64,000 bases of DNA from Acidiphilium sp. C61 (GTDB lineage: Bacteria > Pseudomonadota > Alphaproteobacteria > Acetobacterales > Acetobacteraceae), in contig NZ_CACTIA010000005.1 of NCBI RefSeq assembly GCF_902712915.1, positions 2,008,001 through 2,072,000 on the forward strand. The letters run 5' to 3'. The translations under genes were made by a program, and so were the position numbers. Numbering within the stretch: position 1 is the first letter of the stretch; each line of letters starts with the position of its first letter. Positions 45,376 through 54,316 of this stretch are shown piece after piece. Under the pieces are notes generated by a model. That model made no database searches. It was not told the origin of the DNA and worked only from the letters and a program-made list of their open reading frames with translations.

Positions 45376-45768
45376 ATGCAGGATACACCAATCCGGCCAC
45401 GGCCGGCACGCGAGGCTGGCCCGCAGAATCTGCGGGGGCTGAAAGCCCTTGTGATCGGGCTCGGCATATTGATCGTGCTGGGCACCGCGCTGGTCATCGG
45501 GGTCGTGGTAAAGCGGTTGATCGCGCCGGGCCCCGCGGCCGCCCCAGCGGCCGCTGCTGTTTCGGCCGCCCCGGCGGCGGGCGCTGCGGCCGGGCCGGCG
45601 CGGCCTTTCTCCGTGGTCCTGCCCGGCGGGGCGGGCGCGCAGGTCACCGGCCTTGCCGCGGCGGATGGGCTCGTGGCCGTGCTGCTGCGCAACGGCCAAG
45701 GCAGCGAGATCGTGTTCATCGACCCGCGGAACGGCCGGGTCGCCGGCACCGCCGCCACAGCGCACTGA
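45376..45768 (+). CDS. Single-pass membrane protein, DUF6476-like
   Basis: Protein of 130 residues with a basic N-terminus (RPRPAREAGPQNLRGLK), one membrane helix (residues ~24-45), an Ala-rich linker and a small beta-rich domain (FSVVLPGGAGAQVTGL ... IVFIDPRNGRVAG). The layout and the position divergent from an rluA gene fit DUF6476; this name is from memory. The start codon lies 2 bases from the divergent rluD-like start. Confidence 0.7.
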   Translation: MQDTPIRPRPAREAGPQNLRGLKALVIGLGILIVLGTALVIGVVVKRLIAPGPAAAPAAAAVSAAPAAGAAAGPARPFSVVLPGGAGAQVTGLAAADGLVAVLLRNGQGSEIVFIDPRNGRVAGTAATAH

Positions 45769-45775
45769 ACCGCCG

Positions 45776-45961
45776 ATGCAGCGCAAGGCAGACCTGCCAA
45801 GCAAGATCTGCGAGGCCTGTGGCCGGCCCTTCGCCTGGCGGCGCAAATGGGCGCGCAGCTGGGAGACGGTCAAATTCTGTTCCGACGCCTGCCGCAGCGG
45901 CCGGCGCGAGGCGGCGCGGGCCCGGCAGCGCCCCGCCGGAAAACCGCATGGCGGCGCTTGA
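45776..45961 (+). CDS. DUF2256-family small zinc-ribbon protein
   Basis: Protein of 61 residues. It matches the DUF2256 pattern: LPSKICEACGRPFAWRRKW, then VKFCSDACR, giving a four-Cys zinc ribbon, and a basic Arg-rich tail. Function unknown. It starts 7 bases after the DUF6476-like gene, so the two are one operon. Its 3' end carries the tRNA-Glu promoter. Confidence 0.88.
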   Translation: MQRKADLPSKICEACGRPFAWRRKWARSWETVKFCSDACRSGRREAARARQRPAGKPHGGA

Positions 45962-45986
45962 TGAAGCGCGCGAACTCGATTATCTA
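45958..45986 (+). promoter_or_regulatory. Predicted sigma-70 promoter of tRNA-Glu
   Basis: TTGATG (45958-45963), a 17-base spacer and TATCTA (45981-45986); transcription would begin about 5 bases before the mature tRNA. It overlaps the last bases of the DUF2256 gene. Confidence 0.6.
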
Positions 45987-45997
45987 GCGGCCACGGC

Positions 45998-46073
45998 GTC
46001 CCGTTCGTCTAGAGGCCTAGGACACTGCCCTTTCACGGCGGCAACACCGGTTCGAATCCGGTACGGGATACCA
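45998..46073 (+). tRNA. tRNA-Glu (anticodon TTC)
   Basis: Cloverleaf of 76 bases including encoded CCA. Acceptor arms GTCCCGT / ACGGGAT pair with a G-T first pair. The D-arm follows, the anticodon loop is CTTTCAC with TTC in the middle, and the T-loop TTCGAATC is within CCGG-TTCGAAT-CCGG. Confidence 0.97.
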
Positions 46074-46175
46074 TGCAAAGATTGGCATGGTCGTCGTTTT
46101 TCGTTTCTTTCCTCGCCACATACGGCATGCGCACGGCATAAGCCCTGCCAGCGTGGCCATGATGCTCGGCCGCGC

Positions 46176-47219
46176 TCAGTGCGCTGCCAGCAATTCCTTC
46201 AGCGCGTCATCGACCTGCGGTGCAAAGGTCGGCTCAAGCGCAAACAGACCGGCATGGCCGAACCTGGTGGCGATCACCCTGAACGCGGCGCCTGGCGTCA
46301 GCTTCGCATCTTCCTCGCAATCGGCCGGCGGGAAGAAGATGTCGGAACTCAGCGCGAGCACCGTGGTCCTTGCCCGGATTCGCCCGAGTGCAGCGGCGAG
46401 ATCGCCATTGGCATGACGGCTCGCGTCCCCGCGCTGCCATTTTCGCGCCATCAGGATCAGGTTGTTCGGGTCCATCGGCAGGAAGTAGGCGTTCAGAAAC
46501 CCGACGAAGAAATCGTCGAGCGAGGAAAAGCCGAGGTCGCGCCAGAGTTCGAGGCGATAGAACTCCTGGCACAACCCGGTCAGCGCGAATGCCCGCGCGT
46601 GGCGGATCAGGCCGGCCCGCACATCGCCCGCATGCGCATAATGGCCATCGCGGAAGGCCGGGTCTGACGTCAGCGCGTCGATGAAACTCTGCCCGATCAG
46701 CGTGCAATGCGGCTTGTTCTTCGCCGTGCCGGCAATCGGCGCGGCTCGCCTGACGAAGTCGGGATAGCGCACGGCCCACTCATAGGTCTGCTGCGCGCCC
46801 ATCGACGCGCCGACGACCAGTTGCAACGCTTCAAGGCCGAATTTTTCGGTAACGAGACGGTGCTGTGCGACGACGTCGTCGCCGATGCGCACGCTCGGGA
46901 AATCGGGCCCGTGAAACGCCCCCTCGGTGTTGTGCGGCGACGAGGACAGGCCGTTCCCGATTTGATTGGCGATGATGATGAAATAGCGCTCCGGATCGAG
47001 CGCCCGGCCGGGCCCGACCAGCGTCTGCTCCATGATCTTGCTGGTGCCCGAATACCATGTCGGGATCAGGATCGCGTTGTCCCTGGCCGGCGACAGGCGG
47101 CCATGCGTCGCGAAAGCGAGCTTGGCGCCGCGAATGGTGCCGCCATCCTCGAGCACGAAATCCCCGAGATCGAACATCTCGAAGGGGCCATGCAGGTCCT
47201 GTCCGTAATACGCGCTCAT
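46176..47219 (-). CDS. Alpha/beta-fold hydrolase of the homoserine O-acetyltransferase-like family
   Basis: Protein of 347 residues. The nucleophile elbow is [14 protein letters not shown] (G-x-S-M-G) and the late acid/His are in DIFFPP and [32 protein letters not shown] and [17 protein letters not shown] match MetX-like proteins. It lacks clear MetX context, and the family includes many esterases and acyltransferases, so activity is open. ATG 47219 ([11 protein letters not shown]) chosen. Confidence 0.85.
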   Translation of the reverse strand: MSAYYGQDLHGPFEMFDLGDFVLEDGGTIRGAKLAFATHGRLSPARDNAILIPTWYSGTSKIMEQTLVGPGRALDPERYFIIIANQIGNGLSSSPHNTEGAFHGPDFPSVRIGDDVVAQHRLVTEKFGLEALQLVVGASMGAQQTYEWAVRYPDFVRRAAPIAGTAKNKPHCTLIGQSFIDALTSDPAFRDGHYAHAGDVRAGLIRHARAFALTGLCQEFYRLELWRDLGFSSLDDFFVGFLNAYFLPMDPNNLILMARKWQRGDASRHANGDLAAALGRIRARTTVLALSSDIFFPPADCEEDAKLTPGAAFRVIATRFGHAGLFALEPTFAPQVDDALKELLAAH

Positions 47220-47551
47220 TCGTGCCTCCCCATCCGATCGTGCGAGAGCGGCGCCATCGACATGACGCGGGCCGCCGCTTGAAAAGTGTTGCGGAGTTTG
47301 GCCCCGGCAACAACATCGGCCGCCGCGGCGGCGGTCATGGTTGTTGCATTTTCGAACACTGGCCGCGGCAGCGACTGGCGCGGGGCGAAAGCGGCGCTTT
47401 CCGCCCCGATATCGTCGTGTTACGGCTGACAACCAATAATGAACAGTTGTCCGGCGTCCGTCCCCGCCAGAGATCGCCTGCGAACGCGACGGCGGCGCCG
47501 AGGACGGCGCGGGGCTCGCTGCCAGCAAGATCCATCAAGGGAGGAACCAGA
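47220..47551. other. Divergent promoter region
   Basis: A 332-base gap between the divergent alpha/beta hydrolase and beta-lactamase-like genes. It should hold both promoters. A short inverted feature and an AATAATGAACAG stretch near 47435 are the only AT-rich parts; no clear operator or ORF is supported. Confidence 0.45.
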
Positions 47552-48745
47552 ATGAGTGCAGATTTCAAAACCGCGGCCGATGCCATTCTCAACGGTGTCG
47601 TCGGCGCAACGCCGGGCGTGCCGGGCGTGGTCGCCATGGCCACCGACCGCACGGCGAACATCTACGAGGGTGCCGCCGGCGTGCGGACAATGGGCGCACA
47701 ACAGCCCATGACGACCGACACGGTGTTCGCGATCTTCTCCACGACCAAGGCCGTCACCGGCACGGCGGCGCTGCAACTCGTCGAGGATGGTTTGCTCGAT
47801 CTCGACGCCCCGGCGCGGACCTATGTGCCGGAGATCGGGGCGTTGCAGGTCATCGAAGGGTTCGATGCCAGCGGCGCGCCGAAGTTGCGGGCGCCGAAAC
47901 GCGACATCACCACGAAGATGCTCCTGCTGCATACCGCAGGCCTCGGCTACGATTTCTTCAACGAAACCTATAACCGGCTGGCCCAGGAGCAGGGTCTGCC
48001 GAGCGTCATCACCGCCTCGAAAGCCGCCCTGCGCACCCCGCTGCTGTTCGATCCGGGCGAGCGGTGGGAATATGGCAGCAACATGGATTGGTGCGGCCAG
48101 GTGATCGAGGCCATCACCGGAAAGCGGCTGGGCGAGGTCTGCCAGGAGCGCATCTTCAAGCCGCTCGGCATGAGCGACACGACGTTCGAGATCACCGATG
48201 CCCTGCGCGCGCGCTGTGCTGGCATGCACGCCCGCGGCGCGGACGGTTCGCCGGCGCCGATGCCGTTCGAACTCACCAATACGCCCGAAATCCACATGGG
48301 CGGGCACGGGCTCTACAGCACGGTGGGGGACTACATGAAGTTCATCCGGATGTGGCTGAACGACGGCGACGGGCCGCACGGCCGGGTGCTGAAGCCCGAA
48401 ACCGTGGCCATGGCGGTGCGGAATCATCTCGGCGACAAGAAGATCCGGGTGCTGCCGGGCGTGATCCCCTCGCTCTCGAACGATGCCGAGTTCTTCCCCG
48501 GCCTGTCGAAATCCTGGTCCTACTCCTTCATGGTGAACGACGAGGCGGCGCCGACCGGCCGTCCCGCCGGAGCGATCGGCTGGGCGGGCCTCGCCAACCT
48601 GTTTTACTGGATCGATCGGGAAAACGGCGTCGGCGGGTTCTGGGCGACGCAGATCCTGCCTTTCGCTGACCCTGCGTCCTTCACCGGTTACATGGATTTC
48701 GAAACCGCGCTCTATCGCCAACTCGGGGCGCGCAAGGCCGCCTGA
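47552..48745 (+). CDS. Serine hydrolase of the beta-lactamase (class C)/esterase EstB family
   Basis: Protein of 397 residues without signal peptide, so cytoplasmic. The catalytic SxxK is STTK in [12 protein letters not shown] and the second motif YxN is YGSN in [25 protein letters not shown] is the usual late block. Such proteins are mostly esterases, not true beta-lactamases. A strong AAGGGAGGA ribosome site precedes the ATG. Divergent from the alpha/beta hydrolase, suggesting a joint ester catabolic role. Confidence 0.9.
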   Translation: MSADFKTAADAILNGVVGATPGVPGVVAMATDRTANIYEGAAGVRTMGAQQPMTTDTVFAIFSTTKAVTGTAALQLVEDGLLDLDAPARTYVPEIGALQVIEGFDASGAPKLRAPKRDITTKMLLLHTAGLGYDFFNETYNRLAQEQGLPSVITASKAALRTPLLFDPGERWEYGSNMDWCGQVIEAITGKRLGEVCQERIFKPLGMSDTTFEITDALRARCAGMHARGADGSPAPMPFELTNTPEIHMGGHGLYSTVGDYMKFIRMWLNDGDGPHGRVLKPETVAMAVRNHLGDKKIRVLPGVIPSLSNDAEFFPGLSKSWSYSFMVNDEAAPTGRPAGAIGWAGLANLFYWIDRENGVGGFWATQILPFADPASFTGYMDFETALYRQLGARKAA

Positions 48746-48952
48746 CCGGCAGGGGCGATGCCGGATGGTGTCGCCCCGCACGGTGCATGACGGCGTGGCC
48801 TGACGCGCCGATCCGCCGGTGTCCAGGCACAGCATGGACACCGGCACGCGCGCCCTCAGTGCCGGCAGCGGCGAACCGTCCCATCCTTCTCCCGATCGCC
48901 ACCGAGATCGCGGGGCCGTCTTGATTTTGGCGGAGGGTCGTGAATATATATA

Positions 48953-48970
48953 TTAGATCAATCGTTCTAA
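48953..48970. promoter_or_regulatory. Inverted repeat upstream of the DsbA-like gene
   Basis: TTAGA (48953-48957) and TCTAA (48966-48970) form an inverted repeat with 8 bases between, next to an AT run (ATATATATAT). It looks like an operator for a dimeric regulator such as HxlR or MarR. No such gene is adjacent. Confidence 0.4.
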
Positions 48971-49020
48971 ATCAACCTGCCGCCGTGCCGTGGCGACGCC
49001 AACCCCTAAGGAGAGCCCCG

Positions 49021-49659
49021 ATGCAGGGACCCCACCTCGTCTATTTCGCGGACCCTATGTGTTCCTGGTGCTGGGGCTTTTCGCCGGTGATCGACGCGAT
49101 CACCGAAAAATTCGGCGACGACCTGCCGATCAGGCTGGTGCTCGGCGGCCTGCGGCCCCGCACGGTGGAGCCGATGGATGACAGCAGCCGCGCCGATGTC
49201 CGCAGCCACTGGGAACATGTCCACGAGGCATCGGGCCAGAACTTCGATTTCGCGTTCTTCGACCGTCCCCGCTTCGTCTACGACACCGAGCCGCCGTGCC
49301 GGGCCATCGCGGTCATTCGGCGGCAAGGCATGCAGCACGCGCTGGCCGCCCTGAAGCGGATTCACCGCGCCTTCTACGCCGAAAACCAGGACGTGACGGA
49401 TACCGAAACCCTGGTCCGGCTCGCCGGCGAGATCGGCGTCGATCCCGACCGGTTCCGGGCGGAGTTCACCTCTGATGCGGCCATCGAGGAGACCTGGGCG
49501 GATTTCGAACTCACGCAGGGCGCCGGCGTTCGCGGCTTTCCCACCCTGATCGCGGGCCAGGGCGACGACGGACGCTATTCCCTTGTCACCCACGGGTTCC
49601 AGACCGCCGGCCGCATCCTGCCCGCGCTCGAAGGCTGGTTCGACAAGCGCGCCGCCTGA
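49021..49659 (+). CDS. DsbA-family thioredoxin-fold protein
   Basis: Protein of 212 residues. The active site CSWC lies in FADPMCSWCWGFSPV, with a cis-Pro in RGFPTLI. No signal peptide is seen, so it is a cytosolic FrnE/HCCA-isomerase-like member rather than periplasmic DsbA. An AAGGAGAG ribosome site precedes the ATG. A tandem array of palindromic elements follows the stop. Confidence 0.88.
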   Translation: MQGPHLVYFADPMCSWCWGFSPVIDAITEKFGDDLPIRLVLGGLRPRTVEPMDDSSRADVRSHWEHVHEASGQNFDFAFFDRPRFVYDTEPPCRAIAVIRRQGMQHALAALKRIHRAFYAENQDVTDTETLVRLAGEIGVDPDRFRAEFTSDAAIEETWADFELTQGAGVRGFPTLIAGQGDDGRYSLVTHGFQTAGRILPALEGWFDKRAA

Positions 49660-49665
49660 TGCAAG

Positions 49666-49909
49666 GAGCATCATCCGATCAGATGGACTCATCTGGTCGG
49701 ATAAAGATGCTCCGATTATCGTTGAGCGTTAAGCATCATCCGATCAGATGGACTCATCTGGTCGGATAAAGATGCTCCGATTATCGTTGAGCGTTAAGCA
49801 TCATCCGATCAGATGGACTCATCTGGTCGGATAAAGATGCTCCGATTATCGTTGAGCGTTAAGCATCATCCGATCAGATAGAATCATCTGGTCGGATAAC
49901 GATGCTCCG
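49666..49909. repeat. 65-bp tandem array of a palindromic element variant
   Basis: Units start at 49668, 49733, 49798 and 49863, an exact 65-base period; three are full and the fourth ends at 49909. Each unit is palindrome 1 only (GAGCATC-type arms, stem ATCCGATCAGATG / CATCTGGTCGGAT) plus the spacer CGATTATCGTTGAGCGTTAA. The first three units are identical. It lies between convergent genes. Confidence 0.95.
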
Positions 49910-49914
49910 GCCGG

Positions 49915-50739
49915 TCAGTCTTTCAGCGCGCCGGACATGCCGGCGACGTAGTATTCGACAAAGAAGAAATAGACGAGGACGACCGGCAGCGTGCCGAGCA
50001 GCGCGCCGGACATCAGCTGGCCCCACTGGAACACGTCGCCGCGCATCAGCTCCGTCGTCAGCCCGACCGATATGGTCTTGTTCGACGATGAGAACATGTA
50101 GATCAGCGCGTAGAGATATTCGTTCCACGACAGGGTGAAGGAAAAGATCGTCGACGAGATCAGGCCCGGCACCGAAAGCGGCAGGATGACGCGGAACATG
50201 ATGCGCGGCCAGCTCGCGCCATCGACCAGCGCCGCCTCCTCCAGCTCGCGCGGGATCGAGCGCAGGAAGCCGATCAGCAGCCAGGTGCAGAAGGGGACGA
50301 GGAAGGTCGCGTAGATCGGGATCAGCGCCCAGAGCTTGTTGAACCAGTGCAGCTTGATCAGCACCGAGGCGAGCGGGATGAACAGGATCGCCGGCGGCAC
50401 GACATAGGAGAAGAAGATCGCGGTCGAGAGCGCGCGGGCGCCGAAGAAGCGCAGGCGGACGATGGCGAAGGCGGCGAAGAAGGAAACCGTGACGCTCAGC
50501 AGCGTGGCACCGGCGGAGACGAACAGCGTGTTGGCGAACCAGCGCGGATATTCCGTGGTGGTGAGCAGGCCGATGATGTTGCCGAGCGTGGGGTGGAAGA
50601 CCCACCACGGGTTCGGCGTGTTCAGCAGCTCGGGCTGCGATTTCAACGCCGTCAGCACCATCCAGTAGAAGGGCAGCAGCAGGAAGAGCAGCATCAGCCC
50701 GAGCGGCAGCCAGAGCCGCCAGCCGGCGCGGTCGGTCAT
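49915..50739 (-). CDS. Carbohydrate ABC transporter permease (MalG type)
   Basis: Integral membrane protein of 274 residues with six predicted helices. The EAA loop reads EEAALVDGASWPRIMFRVILPL (near residue 190). The pair with the following permease, the substrate-binding protein and the divergent ATPase make a CUT1-type importer. Start overlaps nothing and lies 1 base after the upstream permease stop. Sugar not known. Confidence 0.92.
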   Translation of the reverse strand: MTDRAGWRLWLPLGLMLLFLLLPFYWMVLTALKSQPELLNTPNPWWVFHPTLGNIIGLLTTTEYPRWFANTLFVSAGATLLSVTVSFFAAFAIVRLRFFGARALSTAIFFSYVVPPAILFIPLASVLIKLHWFNKLWALIPIYATFLVPFCTWLLIGFLRSIPRELEEAALVDGASWPRIMFRVILPLSVPGLISSTIFSFTLSWNEYLYALIYMFSSSNKTISVGLTTELMRGDVFQWGQLMSGALLGTLPVVLVYFFFVEYYVAGMSGALKD

Positions 50740-50740
50740 G

Positions 50741-51664
50741 TCAGCGTCCCTCCCGTGTCGAGCGCAGGGCGATGAAGGCGAGGATCAGCATGATCGGGAT
50801 CACCGAGGCGGCGATCGCGGCACCCTGGCCGAGCGTGCCGCCATTGATCGCGCGCTGATAGGCGAGGGTGGTGAAGACCTGCGTCGCGTTCAGCGGGCCG
50901 CCGCGCGTCATCGTCCAGATCAGCTGGAAGTCGGTGACAGTCCAGATCGTCGAGAACGACAGCAGGATCGTCGTCACCGGCAGCAGCAGCGGCCAGATGA
51001 TGCGGCGGAAGATGGTGAAGCGCGTCGCCCCGTCGATCGAGGCGGCCTCGATCAAGTCCTTCGGGATCGCGGTGAGCCCCGCGAGATAGCCCATCGCGAA
51101 ATAGGGAATGCCGCGCCAGACATTGACGACGATGAGCGAAATGCGCGCCGGCCAGGTTTCGCCGAGGAAGTTGATGTAGCTGTGGATCAGGCCGAGCTTC
51201 ATCAGCAGCCAGCTGATCGCCGAGAATTGCGGGTTGAGCAGCCAGTTCCAGGCCAATGCTGCGAGCACCGTGGGCGCGACCCAGGGCAGCAGCATGATCG
51301 CGCGGGCGGCGCGGTAGCCGCGGAAGCGGCGGTTGAGCAGCAGCGCGAGGCCGAGCCCGAGGAAGAGCTTCAGCGCCTCGGAGCAGATCGTGTACATCAG
51401 CGCGTAGAAGATCGCGCCCTGATAGACGGGGTCGTGGAACAGCTGGATATAGTTGCGCAGGCCAACGAAATGCGCCGGCGAGCCGAGCACCGCGTCGCTC
51501 AGGCTCAGCCAGATGCCGAGCCCGAGCGGATAGGCGAGCAGAAGAATGAGGATCAGGCTCGCGGGGGCGGCGAGGATCAGGCCGAGGACGTTCGGCCGGT
51601 CCAGCATCCGCCGGAGCCACGAGCCGCTGGGCCGGCCGGCGAGGGCAGGCGACGACGATGACAT
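50741..51664 (-). CDS. Carbohydrate ABC transporter permease (MalF/UgpA type)
   Basis: Integral membrane protein of 307 residues, six helices. EAA loop is IEAASIDGATRFTIFRRIIWPLL. GLRNYIQLFHDPVYQGAIFYAL matches CUT1 permeases. Lies 24 bases after the solute-binding protein gene and directly before the MalG-type permease. Confidence 0.92.
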   Translation of the reverse strand: MSSSSPALAGRPSGSWLRRMLDRPNVLGLILAAPASLILILLLAYPLGLGIWLSLSDAVLGSPAHFVGLRNYIQLFHDPVYQGAIFYALMYTICSEALKLFLGLGLALLLNRRFRGYRAARAIMLLPWVAPTVLAALAWNWLLNPQFSAISWLLMKLGLIHSYINFLGETWPARISLIVVNVWRGIPYFAMGYLAGLTAIPKDLIEAASIDGATRFTIFRRIIWPLLLPVTTILLSFSTIWTVTDFQLIWTMTRGGPLNATQVFTTLAYQRAINGGTLGQGAAIAASVIPIMLILAFIALRSTREGR

Positions 51665-51688
51665 GCGCTTGCCCTGCCGGCCGTCGGA

Positions 51689-52996
51689 TCAGGCGCCGTA
51701 GATTTCGCGAAGCTGCTGGGCGGCGCGTTTCGCCGCCTCCTGCGGCGCGGTGCCGTGGACGCAGACATCGGCGAACATGTTGACGATGACGAAATCGTTC
51801 AGCGCGGTGGCGGCGGCGCGGCCGGGCTTGCCGGCATAGCCTTCGGGCAGGTTGTCCACCAGCGCGTCGCGATACGGGGTGATGTTCGGGTTCGAGGTCC
51901 AGACCGGCAGTTTCGCATAGTCCTTCAGCGCCGGGGTGACATAGCCGAACATCGCCGTCAGCCACGGCGCCATCTGCGGCTTCTCGGACATGAAGCGGAG
52001 ATATTCCTTGGCCGCGTTCGGGTATTTCGAATACTTGAAGATGAAGGCCTGCGAGAACAGGTTGAACATCGTCTGATGTCCGACCGGGCCGACCGGCATC
52101 GGCGCGTTCCGCGTGTCCTTGTAGATCTCGGGGAATTTCTCCTTCGCGACATACCAGATGCTGATGCCGTTGATCGTCGCGCTGATCTGGCCGGCGAGGA
52201 AGGCCTGGTTGTTGTTGATGTCGAGCCAGGAGGAGACGCCCGGAATCATCGTCTCATACAGCGCCTTGGCGTATTTCAGCGCCTCGTAGGTTTCCTTCGA
52301 TTCGATCGTGACCTTGTTGTTCTCGTCGACCTGCTTGCCGCCGAAGCCCCACAGCACCCAGTGCGTCCAGGTATTGGCGTCGCCGACCGCATGGCCGAGG
52401 GCGAGGCCGATCGGGTGGTTCTGCTTCTTCAGCTTGCGGGAGAGATCGAGGAAGCCGTCGAAATCCTTGGGGAAGGTGTCGTAGCCGGCTTCCTTCACCC
52501 AGCTTTCGCGATAGGCGACCGCATCGCCCGGCCCGCCGATCGGCACCGCGATCCAGCGCTTCTGATCGTCGTCATAACCGTAGGTGCGGGCAATGTTGTA
52601 GAACCCGCCATAGGTTTTCTCGAGATAGCCGCAGACGTCGGAAACGTCGACCAGCTTGTCGGGATAGATGAACGGATCGTCGTAGAAGCCCATGATGATG
52701 TCGGGGCCCGAGCCGAGCTGTGCGGCGAGGCCGGATTTCGCCTGCACCTCGTCCCAGCTGATCTCCTGGATCGAGACCGGCACGCCGGTCGCCTTGGTGA
52801 AGGCTTCGGAGTTCAGCTTCCATTGCTTGTCATCGGCGCCGACGAAGCCGGTCCAGCGCAGCATCTGCAGGTGCGCGCCCTTTTCGATCGGCAGCATCGG
52901 CTTGTAGCCGGCCATGGCGATGTCCGGCGCCACACCGGCGGCGAGCGCCCCGGCGGCCGTGAGTTGCATCAGGCGCCGGCGAGAAAATTCCGTCAT
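51689..52996 (-). CDS. ABC transporter extracellular solute-binding protein
   Basis: Protein of 435 residues, family 1 of solute-binding proteins. The signal SRRRLMQLTAAGALAAG contains twin arginines, so export may be by Tat as a folded protein. Mature sequence shows LRWTGFVGADDKQWK, GSGPDIIMGFYDDPF and PVWTSNPNITPYRDAL. Start ATG 52996 after a GGGAGGAA site. Ligand unknown; likely a sugar or polyol. Confidence 0.9.
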   Translation of the reverse strand: MTEFSRRRLMQLTAAGALAAGVAPDIAMAGYKPMLPIEKGAHLQMLRWTGFVGADDKQWKLNSEAFTKATGVPVSIQEISWDEVQAKSGLAAQLGSGPDIIMGFYDDPFIYPDKLVDVSDVCGYLEKTYGGFYNIARTYGYDDDQKRWIAVPIGGPGDAVAYRESWVKEAGYDTFPKDFDGFLDLSRKLKKQNHPIGLALGHAVGDANTWTHWVLWGFGGKQVDENNKVTIESKETYEALKYAKALYETMIPGVSSWLDINNNQAFLAGQISATINGISIWYVAKEKFPEIYKDTRNAPMPVGPVGHQTMFNLFSQAFIFKYSKYPNAAKEYLRFMSEKPQMAPWLTAMFGYVTPALKDYAKLPVWTSNPNITPYRDALVDNLPEGYAGKPGRAAATALNDFVIVNMFADVCVHGTAPQEAAKRAAQQLREIYGA

Positions 52997-53035
52997 CTGC
53001 GTTCCTCCCAAGGGATTTTATCTTGTCCGTTGGCG

Positions 53036-53053
53036 TATTTTATACAAAACATA
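53036..53053. promoter_or_regulatory. Imperfect palindrome in the divergent transporter promoter
   Basis: TATTTTATACAAAACATA: 12 of 18 positions are symmetric. It lies between the divergent solute-binding protein and ATPase genes, 40 bases before the former. It could be the operator for the transporter; the only local regulator is the MarR-like protein, whose own operator looks different. Confidence 0.35.
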
Positions 53054-53160
53054 CAGAAAGAGGCAACGATGAATTTCCATCCGGCCGCGCGGCCCATCGC
53101 CGCCGGGTCGGAACGTCGGGGCAAAACGGGAACAGGAAACGGGGAAGCGCAACCGCGATC

Positions 53161-54258
53161 ATGGCACACGTATCATTGCGACAGGTCGTCAAATCCTATG
53201 GCGGCGCGCTGCAGGCGGTGAAGGGCATCGACCTGGAGATCGAGGATCGGGAGTTCGTCGTGCTCGTCGGCCCCTCCGGCTGCGGCAAGACGACGACGCT
53301 GCGCATGGTCGCCGGGCTTGAGAGCGTGACCGGCGGCGAGATCCGCATCGGCGATCGCGTCGTCAACGACCTGCCGGCGCGCGACCGCGACATCGCGATG
53401 GTGTTCCAGAACTACGCGCTCTACCCGCATCTGACCGTGTTCGAGAACATCGCCTTCGGCTTGCGCGTGCGCGGCCACACCGAGGCCGATATCGATGCGC
53501 GGGTGAACGAGGCGGCGCGGATTCTCGGCATCGGCGATTTCCTCAGGCGCAAGCCCAAGGAACTCTCGGGCGGGCAGCGCCAGCGCGTGGCGATGGGCCG
53601 GGCGATCGTGCGGCATCCGCAGGTCTTCCTGTTCGACGAGCCGCTGTCCAATCTCGATGCCAAGCTGCGCGCGCAGATGCGCACCGAGATCAAGCGTATC
53701 CACCAGACCGTGCAGGCGACGACGATCTATGTCACCCACGACCAGGTGGAGGCGATGACGCTGGCGGACCGGATCGTGATGATGAATCACGGGCGGATCG
53801 AGCAGATCGGTACGCCGGATGATTTGTATCACCGCCCGGTGTCGCGCTTCGTCGCCGGGTTCATCGGCAGTCCGCCGATGAATTTCTTCGATTGCACGCT
53901 GGCCGGCGACGAGGCCGGGCTGCGGCTGCGCCTTGCCGACGGCACCGAACTCGGCGTGCCGCAGGAGCGCGTCGCGCGATACCTGCCGCACCGGGAGAAA
54001 AAGATGGTCTTCGGCATCAGGCCAGAAAATCTCGGCCTCGCCGATGCCGCAGCACCGGCGGAGCGGTTCATGCCCTGCCGGGTCGAGGTGGTGGAGCCGC
54101 TGGGCGCGGATACGCTGCTCTATTTCCGCATCGGCGAAACCTTCGCCTGCGCCCGGGTCGATCCGCACGCGCCGGCTTCGGTGGGCGCCACCCTCCCGCT
54201 CGCGCCGGACATGGCGCGGATGCACCTGCTCGACGCGGAGAGCGGCCTCGTCGTGTAG
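53161..54258 (+). CDS. ABC transporter ATP-binding protein (UgpC/MsmX family)
   Basis: ATPase of 365 residues. Walker A GPSGCGKTTT, Q-loop FQNYALYPHL, signature LSGGQRQRVAMGRAI, Walker B VFLFDEPLSNLD and switch His in VTHDQVEAMTLAD. The C-terminal ~110 residues are the TOBE/regulatory domain seen in MalK-like proteins. Divergent from the permease/binding-protein genes and should power them. Start ATG 53161; the upstream frame is mostly unsupported. Confidence 0.94.
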   Translation: MAHVSLRQVVKSYGGALQAVKGIDLEIEDREFVVLVGPSGCGKTTTLRMVAGLESVTGGEIRIGDRVVNDLPARDRDIAMVFQNYALYPHLTVFENIAFGLRVRGHTEADIDARVNEAARILGIGDFLRRKPKELSGGQRQRVAMGRAIVRHPQVFLFDEPLSNLDAKLRAQMRTEIKRIHQTVQATTIYVTHDQVEAMTLADRIVMMNHGRIEQIGTPDDLYHRPVSRFVAGFIGSPPMNFFDCTLAGDEAGLRLRLADGTELGVPQERVARYLPHREKKMVFGIRPENLGLADAAAPAERFMPCRVEVVEPLGADTLLYFRIGETFACARVDPHAPASVGATLPLAPDMARMHLLDAESGLVV

Positions 54259-54262
54259 CCGC

Positions 54263-54290
54263 CGCGCGCACCCGCAGGAGGGTGCGCGCG
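54263..54290. terminator. Hairpin terminator between ATPase and MFS genes
   Basis: An 11-bp perfect stem CGCGCGCACCC / GGGTGCGCGCG with a GCAGGA loop, 4 bases after the ATPase stop and followed by ACTTTCG. Serves convergent genes; the T-tract is short. Confidence 0.7.
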
Positions 54291-54316
54291 ACTTTCGCTG
54301 TGGCTCTGCCGCGTCC

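Noticed and set aside
45998..46175. tRNA-Glu as an integration site of a genomic island
   Set aside because: No integrase gene, no duplicated tRNA 3' end, and the flanking genes are ordinary chromosomal ones.
49666..49909. CRISPR array
   Set aside because: The 65-base period is a near-identical whole unit without variable spacers and no cas genes are nearby; it is a tandem duplication of the palindromic element.
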